A stretch of DNA of 64,000 nt from Paenibacillus sp. FSL R5-0341. GTDB lineage: Bacteria; Bacillota; Bacilli; Paenibacillales; Paenibacillaceae. The notes under the pieces are model-generated. The model was not told the DNA's origin. It searched no databases and saw nothing but the letters and a program-made list of their open reading frames with translations. Each line of letters begins with the position of its first letter. Position 1 is the first letter of the stretch. The stretch covers positions 1,674,001-1,738,000 of the forward strand of contig NZ_CP150241.1 of NCBI RefSeq assembly GCF_037975235.1, given 5' to 3'. A program made the position numbers and the translations under genes. Of this stretch, positions 1-8,167 are shown in pieces.

Positions 1-2
1 TT

Positions 3-137
3 AAAGTGAATTTGGAGGCCTATTTGGCTGTTGAGGAAATCCCTGGTCACTTGGCGAACTATTATTTGGAAAAGAGCTTCAAACAAGATATGAAATGGAG
101 AGCTAAAGAATTAATTAGATGTAATCCAAGAAAATAA
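3..137 (+). CDS. C-terminal end of a hypothetical protein (partial)
   Basis: An open frame enters from the left edge and stops at 135-137, giving the last 44 residues of a protein. The tail is charged, with several Lys and Arg. No domain can be named from so short a piece. It ends 13 bases before the start of the DUF3885-like gene, so the two may be co-transcribed. Confidence 0.5.
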   Translation, partial: KVNLEAYLAVEEIPGHLANYYLEKSFKQDMKWRAKELIRCNPRK

Positions 138-150
138 TGGAGGATACAGA

Positions 151-795
151 ATGGACCTGAAGACGTATCTCGCAGAGCATTTTCCAAACCTGACCTTAGA
201 ACCGCCGCTTTTTTATAATGGGGATGTTGGAATACGATTCGAACTTGGCAATTCTCTGATGTTTGGAATGAGTACGGAGTATTACATGGAACAAGTTTAT
301 CATCGATCACTTGAATTATTTAAGGCTCTTCATGATCAAGAAGATGAAGTCCTATTCATAACTCAAGCTTATTTGGGAGATAAGCCTAAACAAAAAGTGA
401 AAAAATTGAACCTGTACAGAAAATATATTAAGAAGAAAAGGCCGATTAGAGCCTTGATCCTTGAGATATTTCCAGGTTTGGATTGTGAACCAGATGACAT
501 CCAAGACCCAAGAAACACCATGTATTGGTACTGGACTAAATGTAGAGTTAAGGACTTGAAATATAATCAGTTAATCAAAGCTATATGTAATCATGATGTT
601 GGAATTAGGCCAAAGATTTATCATAGGGTGTATTTTATTAATATAAGTAAAAAAACGATATTTCATATCTATGATGATAGAGGTTGCGATGTTATTTCAG
701 CAGCAAGGGAAGAACTAATGGGTATTTATAAAGAATATAACGATTGGATTCTAGATTATGATCGAGAGATAATTAACAATGTATTTCTAGGATAA
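151..795 (+). CDS. DUF3885-like protein
   Basis: A 214-residue soluble protein with no signal peptide or membrane segment. The C-terminal third carries the pattern I associate with DUF3885: a YFIN strand at about residue 161, then HIYDDRG at 172-178 followed by CDVI. ATG is preceded by AATGGAGGATACAGA. DUF3885 has no established function. Members are often small orphan genes in accessory clusters, sometimes near polymorphic toxins, which suggests an immunity-like role, but that is inference. The gene follows the partial upstream frame by 13 bases and is followed by a hairpin terminator at about 851. Confidence 0.75.
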   Translation: MDLKTYLAEHFPNLTLEPPLFYNGDVGIRFELGNSLMFGMSTEYYMEQVYHRSLELFKALHDQEDEVLFITQAYLGDKPKQKVKKLNLYRKYIKKKRPIRALILEIFPGLDCEPDDIQDPRNTMYWYWTKCRVKDLKYNQLIKAICNHDVGIRPKIYHRVYFINISKKTIFHIYDDRGCDVISAAREELMGIYKEYNDWILDYDREIINNVFLG

Positions 796-850
796 TACAG
801 GAAAACCTGAAATTTAATTAATCACAATCCCTAATAATTGTGGAAAAGAA

Positions 851-893
851 AAGAAGCCGAGAACCTATCCACCCGGCTTCTTGTAGTTGATTT
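851..893. terminator. Rho-independent terminator
   Basis: GAAGCCG (853-859) pairs with CGGCTTC (874-880), and a T-rich run follows at 889-899. It lies between the converging DUF3885-like gene and the minus-strand gene ending at 962, so it could serve both strands. Confidence 0.7.
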
Positions 894-961
894 TTTTTCA
901 AAAAAAGTTGCAATAAGAAGATTCTCTCCACACCAAAGTGTGTTGTAAATTGTTAAGCGTA

Positions 962-1492
962 TCACTGTTTTATTTTATCTAACGGTACGTTAATACTTGC
1001 TGACTCGATTGGAGTAATGATCGTTCCGTCTTGTTCAATCAGGGAAATCGATATTTCTATAGAGTCTTGATTATCCAAATCTATAGAGATTGATCTACGT
1101 TGAAACTCATCAAACAGGCCTTCTGTTTTAACAACGGTATCTTCTTCAAACAATTCAGCATTTTTATCATGAATTGTAACTTGGAAAATTCGATCTGGAA
1201 TTTTTTTTGATTTATCCGGTTGATAGTCTCTTTTACTGTACCATAACCCAAATTGTAGTTTTTTTGAAGTAGGTAGGTAGTAGAGCTCTGTAAGATGTAT
1301 ATTTGGATTCTTTAAATCTTGATTCTGTTCTGTAAGCTGAATTGGTTGTTCATCGTTATTATATGGAGTATCCCATTGTAATGGCAATGTCGAACCCGTT
1401 TTGAGAGCAATTAGTTCCCTGTCAGCATACCAATAAATCCCTACTAGAATTACAATGACTGAAAAAAGTGAAATAATTAGTTTTCTTTTCAC
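962..1492 (-). CDS. Membrane-anchored hypothetical protein
   Basis: A 176-residue protein with a GTG start at 1492 (TAGGGATG lies upstream). Residues 1-22 form a Lys/Arg-rich N-terminus plus one hydrophobic segment with no lipobox Cys, so an uncleaved signal anchor is likely. The rest is hydrophilic and probably extracellular, rich in beta-type sequence. No family recognised. Its layout resembles the genes at 1722 and 2252: a short TM anchor plus a 100-180 residue outer domain. Confidence 0.65.
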   Translation of the reverse strand: MKRKLIISLFSVIVILVGIYWYADRELIALKTGSTLPLQWDTPYNNDEQPIQLTEQNQDLKNPNIHLTELYYLPTSKKLQFGLWYSKRDYQPDKSKKIPDRIFQVTIHDKNAELFEEDTVVKTEGLFDEFQRRSISIDLDNQDSIEISISLIEQDGTIITPIESASINVPLDKIKQ

Positions 1493-1721
1493 ATAACATC
1501 CCTACCATCTTTAGTTAATAACCTAACTGTCCTACTCCGTGTATCCAAGATTTAAATAAATTTAGAATCCCATTGTAGTTATTAATTCCATTACTTGCAA
1601 CTACAGTATTGGACATATCTAAAGCAGAAGTTTTCAGATGTGATCGCGCAGGGTTAATGTATTATTTGAAACACAGGTTTGGAAGAAACTTTACGAGTGT
1701 TCCGATGTAAGGAGTAAGGAT

Positions 1722-2159
1722 ATGATTAAAAAAGAAAAGAAGTTTATCATTGCTATGATTGTACTTGCTGTAGTTGTATTAGGAGCTATATGGTACCTAA
1801 AAGTAGGCTATTTATTAAAGAAACCGGAGATGCCCGAAGCAAATATTGCAATTCAGGCCCAAATGGTGGATGGTGGTGCGATCAGTTTACGAAATGCTGA
1901 TTACACCGAAAATCAAATCAAGGTTGGATATGAAGTGAGAGGGTTCAGTTTGGAGGAATATAATATTGCTTGTGAGCTTTATCATGACGGACATTTGATT
2001 TCAACTTCTGGCTCAACAGGTGGAGGTTTGATAGAACTGGACGAAAAGCATTATTACTTCATTGGTTATGAGAATATAACTGAAATGAATCTTCCTGAAT
2101 CTATACATCTAAACGTGGAGATTAAAGTGATACCCAAGATTTTAGAAAAAAATCGATAA
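1722..2159 (+). CDS. Membrane-anchored hypothetical protein
   Basis: A 145-residue protein. ATG is preceded by AAGGAGTAAGGAT. The N-terminus is KKEKK followed by one TM segment (about residues 9-26), then a 118-residue outer part with alternating beta-like stretches. No lipobox or known domain seen. It is flanked on both sides by minus-strand genes with the same anchor-plus-domain architecture, so the three may be a small family of exported proteins. Function unknown. Confidence 0.65.
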   Translation: MIKKEKKFIIAMIVLAVVVLGAIWYLKVGYLLKKPEMPEANIAIQAQMVDGGAISLRNADYTENQIKVGYEVRGFSLEEYNIACELYHDGHLISTSGSTGGGLIELDEKHYYFIGYENITEMNLPESIHLNVEIKVIPKILEKNR

Positions 2160-2251
2160 CTTCAACATTTGACGTAAGTCTTGATAAAGAAGTGCAATAG
2201 ATTTAAGAGGGCAGCTATGTCCGCAAAGATCACCGTTGTATGATGAAAGCC

Positions 2252-2857
2252 TCAATTTAAAAGGTACTTCTTCATGACAGATTTACGAAATGTCGCGTAA
2301 TTGGATAACGCTTGAGAAGTGGAGGATTGAGGTACACTATATTGACTTATCCCTTCAAGGCTGAATTTGCCTAAGTTATCATTGATTAATCCATAATCAC
2401 CAAAGGAGTTTTTCATCAAGAAAAGCACACTTTTATCACCCTTCTGCAGTTCTACATAGTCATCAGCTGTATATTTAACGTCTCCATCCAGGCTAACGGG
2501 CTCGATGATCGTTAATTCGTTCTGATCTGAAGGGAAACCTTCAGGTTTCTTTAATATCTTTTCAATCTTGATGTTCGTATTGGTGTGAAAGGATTGCATA
2601 GTCCCATCATCAAATGCAGTAATGACATGTTCTCGATCTCTAAAGTCTTCTATGGCATAGCCAATGACGATCAGTTCAGCAAACGCATCGAGCTTATCTA
2701 TTTCATGAAAAGTTAAGGAATTGCCCGAAAGGTTGACGACTTTATGAATGGGCTCCCCCGGTTTCGATTGACCATTCATATATGCTAATGTACCAATGGA
2801 GACAGCTAGGACTATCAATACAGAGGTTAGTACAATTTTATTTTTGAAAAAAGACAT
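2252..2857 (-). CDS. Exported hypothetical protein with N-terminal TM anchor
   Basis: A 201-residue protein. A GAGAGGATGAG-type ribosome site precedes ATG at 2857. Residues 1-27 form a signal anchor (FFKNK then hydrophobic). The remaining 170 residues are predicted outside the cell, with no Cys. Phrases such as AELIVIGYAIEDF and GDKSVLFLMKN are typical of small Bacillus and Paenibacillus exported proteins of unknown function. No catalytic motif recognised. Confidence 0.65.
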   Translation of the reverse strand: MSFFKNKIVLTSVLIVLAVSIGTLAYMNGQSKPGEPIHKVVNLSGNSLTFHEIDKLDAFAELIVIGYAIEDFRDREHVITAFDDGTMQSFHTNTNIKIEKILKKPEGFPSDQNELTIIEPVSLDGDVKYTADDYVELQKGDKSVLFLMKNSFGDYGLINDNLGKFSLEGISQYSVPQSSTSQALSNYATFRKSVMKKYLLN

Positions 2858-2979
2858 GATCTCATCCTCTCATTGAATTTGAGTTCTTTGCAAGAATTTT
2901 GCTGTATTTCTACTATACACATATCTGAAAATTATTGTAAATTTAATTGTATAAGTCAGAAGAATTGAAGGAGAATCCT

Positions 2980-3543
2980 ATGAAGACCATTGTGTATATG
3001 GTTAGGCATGCGGAGTCACCGTACACGGAAGGAACGGAAAGGACCAGAGGACTTACCTTGGAGGGCAAGGTGAACGCAGCTAAAATAACAGAAATGTTAA
3101 AAGACGAAGGAATACATACTATTATCTCAAGTCCATATGCCCGAGCTGTCCTAACCTTGGAGGGGTTGGCAACAGTGTTGGACATCAGTATTCAGATCAT
3201 GGAGGATCTGCGAGAAAGACATTTTTCAGATGATATGATTACAGATGAAGAGTTCGAGCCTGCCTCGGAGAGAATGTTTGATGACCCTGATTATGCATTG
3301 CCAGGAGGCGAGTCGAACACGATTTGCCAGAATAGAGCAGTGGACGTGTTAAAACATATTTTAGAAGAATATAAGGGTGAAAAAGTAGTTATTGGCACCC
3401 ATGGACATGTTATGACATTGATGATGAATTACTTTGATTCGAGTTACGGATTGGATTTTATGAACCAAACCAAGAAACCGGACATCTATCAATTAGAATT
3501 CAACGAGATGGAATTGGAGAATGTGACAAGGCTCTGGAAATGA
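2980..3543 (+). CDS. Histidine phosphatase family protein (phosphoglycerate mutase-like)
   Basis: The start chosen is ATG 2980, preceded by GAAGGAGAA, giving 187 residues. A TTG 33 bases upstream is also open but lacks a site. The catalytic RHA(E) motif is at residues 9-12 (VRHAES). SSPYARA around residues 49-55 is the second conserved block, and GTHGHV near residue 141 carries the second catalytic His. The fold uses a phospho-His intermediate to hydrolyse phosphoesters, and the substrate cannot be told. A second, diverged member lies at 53552. Confidence 0.9.
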   Translation: MKTIVYMVRHAESPYTEGTERTRGLTLEGKVNAAKITEMLKDEGIHTIISSPYARAVLTLEGLATVLDISIQIMEDLRERHFSDDMITDEEFEPASERMFDDPDYALPGGESNTICQNRAVDVLKHILEEYKGEKVVIGTHGHVMTLMMNYFDSSYGLDFMNQTKKPDIYQLEFNEMELENVTRLWK

Positions 3544-3627
3544 TATATAAGAACACTTGTACGCATTCGTGGATACAGCTAGAATATAGATATCTTTGAT
3601 TATGAAAATATGGAAGGGAAGATTCCA

Positions 3628-3978
3628 ATGACATTACATAACTTATTTCATGAGAAACCAACCCAATTATGGAACGAAAGAATGATTGAAGGCGGAGATG
3701 AGCTTTTTACAGAAGAGAGATTACTCATGTCTGATAAAGCTTTGGATCACTTTTTAAACCAATTAATCGCATTACAAGAAAAGAAAGATTCCGAGCAGAT
3801 ATTAAAGGCTGTAGAAGAAGTGGTGGTTGCCTTTAATGAAATGAATGAGGCCAATGATTATTTCATTGAAACGATGGAACGTGAAGAATTGGCTGATTTT
3901 ATCGAGAAGGCAGCTAGGCAAGCTGGATTACAGATTGAAGGGCATGAAGATATTACGGAAGAATGGAGAGAATGGTAG
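3628..3978 (+). CDS. Hypothetical protein, acidic, immunity-like
   Basis: ATG 3628 is preferred because GGAAGGGAAG lies nine bases before it. The upstream ATG at 3610 has no good site. The 116-residue product is acidic, helical and ends in EEWREW. I do not recognise a family. Three consecutive small acidic genes (here, 4013, 4328) sit close together on one strand, as clusters of immunity-type proteins often do. That role is inference. Confidence 0.6.
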   Translation: MTLHNLFHEKPTQLWNERMIEGGDELFTEERLLMSDKALDHFLNQLIALQEKKDSEQILKAVEEVVVAFNEMNEANDYFIETMEREELADFIEKAARQAGLQIEGHEDITEEWREW

Positions 3979-4012
3979 TTTAATTAGACTGAGAAAGTTG
4001 AGGAAATATACC

Positions 4013-4312
4013 ATGGACCCACAAGCATATGGTCGCTATTTATTAGAGATGGGCGGAGAAGAATTCAAGCCAGCGGACGATGAGCAGGTTGAGGCAGACC
4101 ATCTGTACGGATTTTTTCAGTGGTTTATGCCATCAGGGGCAGGGGTTGAACGTTTGTTTGAGCCGATTCCAGACGGTCAGCGTTATCTGGACAGAATACG
4201 TCCGATCTATGAGATACTGAATCCGGAGGACTTTACAGGTGAATACGTGCCAGGTTATTTCAACGGTGGAAATGAGGAGGCTTCTGAGGCGACGTTGCGT
4301 GATCTGGGGTAG
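4013..4312 (+). CDS. Hypothetical protein
   Basis: A 99-residue protein starting at ATG 4013, with GAGGAA seven bases upstream. A longer open frame exists upstream but overlaps the preceding gene and lacks a site. The product is acidic with aromatic-rich stretches (LYGFFQWFMP). No family recognised. It is followed after 15 bases by the TTG-started gene at 4328, suggesting an operon. Confidence 0.6.
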   Translation: MDPQAYGRYLLEMGGEEFKPADDEQVEADHLYGFFQWFMPSGAGVERLFEPIPDGQRYLDRIRPIYEILNPEDFTGEYVPGYFNGGNEEASEATLRDLG

Positions 4313-4327
4313 AAGTTAATCGGAGGA

Positions 4328-4741
4328 TTGAAGAGCCTATTCTCCATGGTGACAGAGGATGACGAAGTAGCGGACGCCGCTAAGGAAGCATTACAAGATT
4401 TGGCATGTCTGACGGAGGTCGTTGTGCTGGCAGCAGGGGAGATTAACAAGTTAGAGCAAAGAGCGATTCTAGGCATGGATGAAGAAGATAACGAGTCCGT
4501 TTACGAAGCACTTGGAGAGCTTCTCAGCTCACGCAAAGATTACAACGAAGCTGTCGAAATATTGAGCGAAGCTTATTATTCCATCGCTTGCGATTATTGG
4601 GTAGCCTATTACTTACAGTGGCCCCGCTACCGAGGTTTGCAAGAAGCGAAAGACTGTCTGTTTCCTTACTTTGAGTTATATCGTTATGGCTATAACCTTC
4701 ATTGGACTCAAAATAAGCTATTCATCGGCAGTCGCTCATGA
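4328..4741 (+). CDS. Hypothetical helical protein
   Basis: A 137-residue product from TTG 4328. The only good ribosome site (CGGAGGA) is very close to this TTG, so the start is uncertain. The sequence is helical, with a central TPR-like phrase (YNEAVEILSEAYYSIACDYW). No confident family. Its stop overlaps an ATGA start of a decayed gene at 4738. Confidence 0.55.
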   Translation: MKSLFSMVTEDDEVADAAKEALQDLACLTEVVVLAAGEINKLEQRAILGMDEEDNESVYEALGELLSSRKDYNEAVEILSEAYYSIACDYWVAYYLQWPRYRGLQEAKDCLFPYFELYRYGYNLHWTQNKLFIGSRS

Positions 4742-4800
4742 GTATAGAAGATCATGTACAACACATGTAACAAGCGATCATTGAGAAATACAAGTCGTAG
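4738..4800 (+). pseudogene. Remnant of a paralogue of the 5888 gene
   Basis: ATG at 4738 overlaps the previous stop (ATGA). It opens a frame reading MSIEDHVQHM, stop, QAIIEKYKS, stop. This matches the first 20 or so residues of the intact gene at 5888 (EDHIQHMLQAIIEK), with CTN/TTA to TAA changes producing the stop. It is a short leftover of a second copy. Confidence 0.6.
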
Positions 4801-4833
4801 TTAATGCCAATTTTATAGAGAAGGGTGATAGAT

Positions 4834-5430
4834 ATGGAACGAGGACTCATTATATTTTTGAACGGAACGTCAAGTTCGGGGAAGACGAGCATCGCGATGG
4901 AAATGAAAAATCAGGGAGAGGTTCCGTTTCACCATCTATCTGTAGATCAATTCCTGCATAATTATGATCAGTTTATCGACAATACATATCCAGATATGAA
5001 ACCAACAAGAGAAGTGGAACACCATGTGATGACAGATATCCTGTTCGACCCCATCAATTCGTTGTACTGTGCAACCATTAAGCTGTTTTCGGAAATGGGT
5101 TTGAATGTCATCGTGGATACGGTCATCAGCAATGACAAGTGGTTTAATGATTTTTATGAGTTGCTTTCGGATTATCCGATATTGTTTGTAGGTGTGCATT
5201 GCTCGAAAGAAGAACTCACCAGAAGAGAGCAGAGCAGGGGAGATCGCGCGATTGGACTGGCCCATTCCCAGTTCGACTACATCTACTCCTATGATGAATA
5301 TGATCTGGAAGTGAACACGGAAGAGCTTAGTTCAGCTGCATGTGCGGAAAAGATATTAAGTTATATGAATTCCGATCAGGAATACTCGGTATTTAAGAAG
5401 TTAAGCAGAAGAGAGGTAAAAACATCGTAA
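4834..5430 (+). CDS. Chloramphenicol phosphotransferase-like P-loop kinase
   Basis: ATG 4834 is chosen because AAGGG lies nine bases upstream. GTG 4825 overlaps that site. The 198-residue protein has Walker A GTSSSGKT at residues 11-18 following a hydrophobic strand, VDTVIS near residue 90, and an Arg-rich lid (RREQSRGDR) near 128-136. This matches the CPT-like family of small-molecule kinases. Substrates in most genomes are unknown, so chloramphenicol resistance should not be assumed. A C-terminal fragment of a similar gene survives at 15240. Confidence 0.8.
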   Translation: MERGLIIFLNGTSSSGKTSIAMEMKNQGEVPFHHLSVDQFLHNYDQFIDNTYPDMKPTREVEHHVMTDILFDPINSLYCATIKLFSEMGLNVIVDTVISNDKWFNDFYELLSDYPILFVGVHCSKEELTRREQSRGDRAIGLAHSQFDYIYSYDEYDLEVNTEELSSAACAEKILSYMNSDQEYSVFKKLSRREVKTS

Positions 5431-5435
5431 AAGAA

Positions 5436-5741
5436 ATGAATTCAAGACCAAGGCTGGTAAGCTGGCGTTTTGATGATGAGGTTAGGTCGGATCATCCGGA
5501 AGAATGGAATTGGATAGAGATCACGATGGTCTTTACAGATGGTTCCAGACGATGGAGCATCTTATATACACCAGAACGTTTGCTAAATAACTTGTCTCGA
5601 CCGGACATAGACCCACCAGGTCTTCATATGAAGCAACTCATTGTTGTTAGAAGTTATGAAATGCATGACATTGAGAGAGTGCTGAACGTTTTTGATGAAG
5701 AAGATAAATTGATCGAGGCCTCAAGGGAATATCCAGAGTAG
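5436..5741 (+). CDS. Hypothetical protein
   Basis: A 101-residue product beginning 5 bases after the kinase stop, so probably co-transcribed. Trp- and Arg-rich N-terminal half (SWRFDDEV, EEWNWIEITM), acidic tail. It has no membrane segment or known motif. It is followed by a terminator at 5806. Confidence 0.6.
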   Translation: MNSRPRLVSWRFDDEVRSDHPEEWNWIEITMVFTDGSRRWSILYTPERLLNNLSRPDIDPPGLHMKQLIVVRSYEMHDIERVLNVFDEEDKLIEASREYPE

Positions 5742-5805
5742 CTTCGAAATGATGAGTTCTATATTAGATGTGTTAATACATGTTTTATGTCTTGAAAAGA
5801 AGATT

Positions 5806-5856
5806 GGAAGGTTGTCTGATCTCTATGGAGTAGAGGAGGACCTTCCTTTTTGTTTT
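5806..5856 (+). terminator. Rho-independent terminator with nested hairpin
   Basis: GGAAGGT (5806-5812) pairs with ACCTTCC (5840-5846), followed by TTTTTGTTTTT. A smaller hairpin (CTCTATGGAGTAGAG) lies inside the loop. The two-level form is like the terminators at 9975, 15379, 50388 and 57088. Confidence 0.8.
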
Positions 5857-5887
5857 TAAAACTTTGGTGGACAAGGGGGAGAACGTT

Positions 5888-6166
5888 ATGAATCCTGAAG
5901 ATCATATTCAACACATGTTACAGGCGATCATTGAAAAAACACAATCCATCATCAACGATACTGGTAAACAATCCTTCGGCTCTTTGGCGTATTTCTTGGA
6001 GCACATGATAGCCTACCGGGATGAACAGCAATACATGTCTAACGAGTGGCATATCCGCACACCGCGCTGGCTAGGAGAATATGGAAATACGCCGGAGGAA
6101 GAAGAGCTTCTTTCAGACATCTACCAATTGCAAGCGTACATTGTAGAAAAGTTAAAGGGCGGATAA
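5888..6166 (+). CDS. Hypothetical protein
   Basis: ATG 5888 gives 92 residues, preceded by GGGGGAGAACGTT. The product is helical and acidic: an N-terminal EDHIQHMLQAIIEK helix, a middle TPRWLGEYGN stretch and a final helix. No family recognised. A fragment of a paralogue lies at 4738, so this locus has undergone duplication and loss. No membrane segment seen. Confidence 0.6.
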   Translation: MNPEDHIQHMLQAIIEKTQSIINDTGKQSFGSLAYFLEHMIAYRDEQQYMSNEWHIRTPRWLGEYGNTPEEEELLSDIYQLQAYIVEKLKGG

Positions 6167-6257
6167 GCGGCTCGCGATGTCGCATTAGTCCGGCTGAAAT
6201 GTCGCAAAAGTACATGGTAACACGATACGGAGATCGTATATACTCTCTTTATGTTTC

Positions 6258-6276
6258 GATAATGAAAATCATTATC
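6258..6276 (+). promoter_or_regulatory. Fur box
   Basis: GATAATGAAAATCATTATC matches the classic 19-bp Fur consensus (GATAATGATAATCATTATC) at 18 of 19 positions. It sits 28 bases before the ATG of the siderophore-binding protein, a position suited to iron-dependent repression. Confidence 0.9.
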
Positions 6277-6303
6277 ACCAGTATACATAAGGGGGATTTA
6301 CAA

Positions 6304-7344
6304 ATGAAACAAGGAACAAAGGGGCAAACGGCTGGTAACAAAGCCTACACTGCTCACAAATCACGATTACTCATGGGCTTGATGATGGCCCTTATTCTAG
6401 TCCTGACGGCTTGCGGTGCCGCAACAGGTACAGATAGCGGTAAGCAATCTGCGGCAACGCCAGCGGAGACACCTGCGAATGCGGAAACGCAGACGGACGG
6501 AGCTTTTCCCGTAACGATCAAGGGTATGAAGGGTGACATCACTCTAAACGAAAAACCACAGAAAATTGCAGTCCTGGATGTTAAGTTTCTGGATCAAATG
6601 TTAGCCGTTGGCGAGAAGCCAGCAGGTAGTGTTATCGCTGGAGGTAACACTGATTTTCCAGAATACTTAGGCGATCAACCGAGTGATGTACAGGTTCTGG
6701 GTACACGGGATGAGCCTAACCTGGAAGCGATTGTTGCACTCGACCCGGATCTGATCATCATGACCGACTTTCAGGAGAAACAGTATGAGAGTGTAAGCAA
6801 AATTGCACCTACCCTGGTACTCGACTTCTACGAAGACTGGCGTGATACGTTAGCTACGGTTGCCCAAATTACAGACAAGCAGGACGAGGCAGAGAAAGTG
6901 CGTACAGCGTATGAAGAGAAAATCGCCGGGCTGAAAGCACAATTGTCAGAGAAACTTGGCGATGAAACAGTGGCGATCATTCGTCCACGAAAAGAAGGAA
7001 TTCGTGTTCACGGGATTGATCATCGCATTGGTGGTATTATGTACAATGACTTGGGGCTAAAAATGCCTGCTCTGGTACAAGAGATTAATGAAGATGGTTC
7101 CGTAGAAATCTCGATGGAAAAAGTGCCTGACATTGGGGCAGATCGTTATTTTGTGCTGTCGGATGAGCTGTTTGCAGCAGAGGCAGAGGCAATGTTGACT
7201 AATCCAGTGTGGAAGTCCCTCGATGCTGTGAAAAATAACCTCACGTATGATGTAAACTCAACTCTTTGGATCGCTTATTACGGACCGCTTGCGATTAATC
7301 TGATTGTAGATCAGGCATCGGAAGCCCTGCTCGGATCGAACTAA
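6304..7344 (+). CDS. Iron-siderophore ABC transporter substrate-binding lipoprotein
   Basis: ATG 6304 lies just after AAGGGGGATT, giving 346 residues. A longer open frame to 6046 has no site and overlaps the previous gene. It has a long N-terminus, hydrophobic core and lipobox LTAC with Cys37, then an S/T/A-rich linker and a Peripla_BP_2 (FepB/FecB-like) domain from about residue 80. Diagnostic stretches are KIAVLDV, LDPDLIIMTDFQ and YYGPLAINLIVDQ. It captures a ferric siderophore outside the membrane. No permease or ATPase gene lies next to it, so it probably feeds a transporter encoded elsewhere. A Fur box precedes it. Confidence 0.92.
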   Translation: MKQGTKGQTAGNKAYTAHKSRLLMGLMMALILVLTACGAATGTDSGKQSAATPAETPANAETQTDGAFPVTIKGMKGDITLNEKPQKIAVLDVKFLDQMLAVGEKPAGSVIAGGNTDFPEYLGDQPSDVQVLGTRDEPNLEAIVALDPDLIIMTDFQEKQYESVSKIAPTLVLDFYEDWRDTLATVAQITDKQDEAEKVRTAYEEKIAGLKAQLSEKLGDETVAIIRPRKEGIRVHGIDHRIGGIMYNDLGLKMPALVQEINEDGSVEISMEKVPDIGADRYFVLSDELFAAEAEAMLTNPVWKSLDAVKNNLTYDVNSTLWIAYYGPLAINLIVDQASEALLGSN

Positions 7345-7345
7345 T

Positions 7346-8122
7346 ATGAACCCATATCTCTCGACAGACTTATGGAAAGAGACGGTAGAGGATCATTCGA
7401 TTTTGCTTGGTGAGCCGCCTGAACATAGTGTCCGTACCATTGCTTTGAGTGAGTTGCATGACGAAGAGGCGTGTCGAGAGTATATCAGCTGGTTTCAGAA
7501 CTATATCGATGCGCCTGACATGAAAGTGGCAGCCTCCATGTTAGCCAAGCGGCTTGGTTATCTATGGACGACTCCGCTGGTGACTGCAATGACGTTTCAT
7601 CATCAGCATGTAACCTTTCAGCTGGAGAACAGCTTTCTCTATCATCCGGCGCTCTCAGATCATGAGGGCGGCACACGATTTCCTTTTCTAGCGGTGAATG
7701 GGCTTCAGGCTGAAGAACTGACTGGAGACAGGATCGTATGGCGGGAAAAGGCTGTCCAGAGCATGTTTGCGGTAGAGCTGACACCTCTGTTAAAAACACT
7801 TGCTGCGATTGCACCTCTTTCGATGAGTATTCTCTGGGAGAATATCATGGTACGGATCGGCCGACTATTCGCTCCTGATGAAGCCGAGACAGAGCAGGAA
7901 AGTAAGATCATTCGAGAGGACTTTTCCTATCTGACGCAGGTGGCATCCGGGGAAGTGTTTGGTGAGAGGAAGAATCCGTTAACCCGCTTCACCGAGTGTA
8001 AGGACAATGTGCATGTTGCCAAAAGCGAGCGAATTACCTGCTGTTTCTATTACCAGATGTCAGGCGAATATTGTCTCAAATGTCCGAAAATTGACAATGA
8101 GAAAGAATCTCAACTAAAATGA
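7346..8122 (+). CDS. FhuF-like (2Fe-2S) ferric siderophore reductase
   Basis: A 258-residue protein starting one base after the previous stop, so translationally linked. The C-terminus has the FhuF 2Fe-2S ligand set CC-x9-C-x2-C (Cys232, Cys233, Cys243, Cys246; TCCFYYQ and YCLKCP). FhuF proteins release iron from imported ferric siderophores by reduction in the cytoplasm. Its place between a siderophore-binding lipoprotein and a siderophore-sensing regulator supports that role. Confidence 0.88.
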   Translation: MNPYLSTDLWKETVEDHSILLGEPPEHSVRTIALSELHDEEACREYISWFQNYIDAPDMKVAASMLAKRLGYLWTTPLVTAMTFHHQHVTFQLENSFLYHPALSDHEGGTRFPFLAVNGLQAEELTGDRIVWREKAVQSMFAVELTPLLKTLAAIAPLSMSILWENIMVRIGRLFAPDEAETEQESKIIREDFSYLTQVASGEVFGERKNPLTRFTECKDNVHVAKSERITCCFYYQMSGEYCLKCPKIDNEKESQLK

Positions 8123-8167
8123 CAACAGCAAGAATTTTACCTTTGCGATTGTCAGGAGATGAGAGAA

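Noticed and set aside
4834..5430. Reading the P-loop kinase as chloramphenicol resistance
   Set aside because: Only the fold family is supported; no evidence for the drug as substrate.
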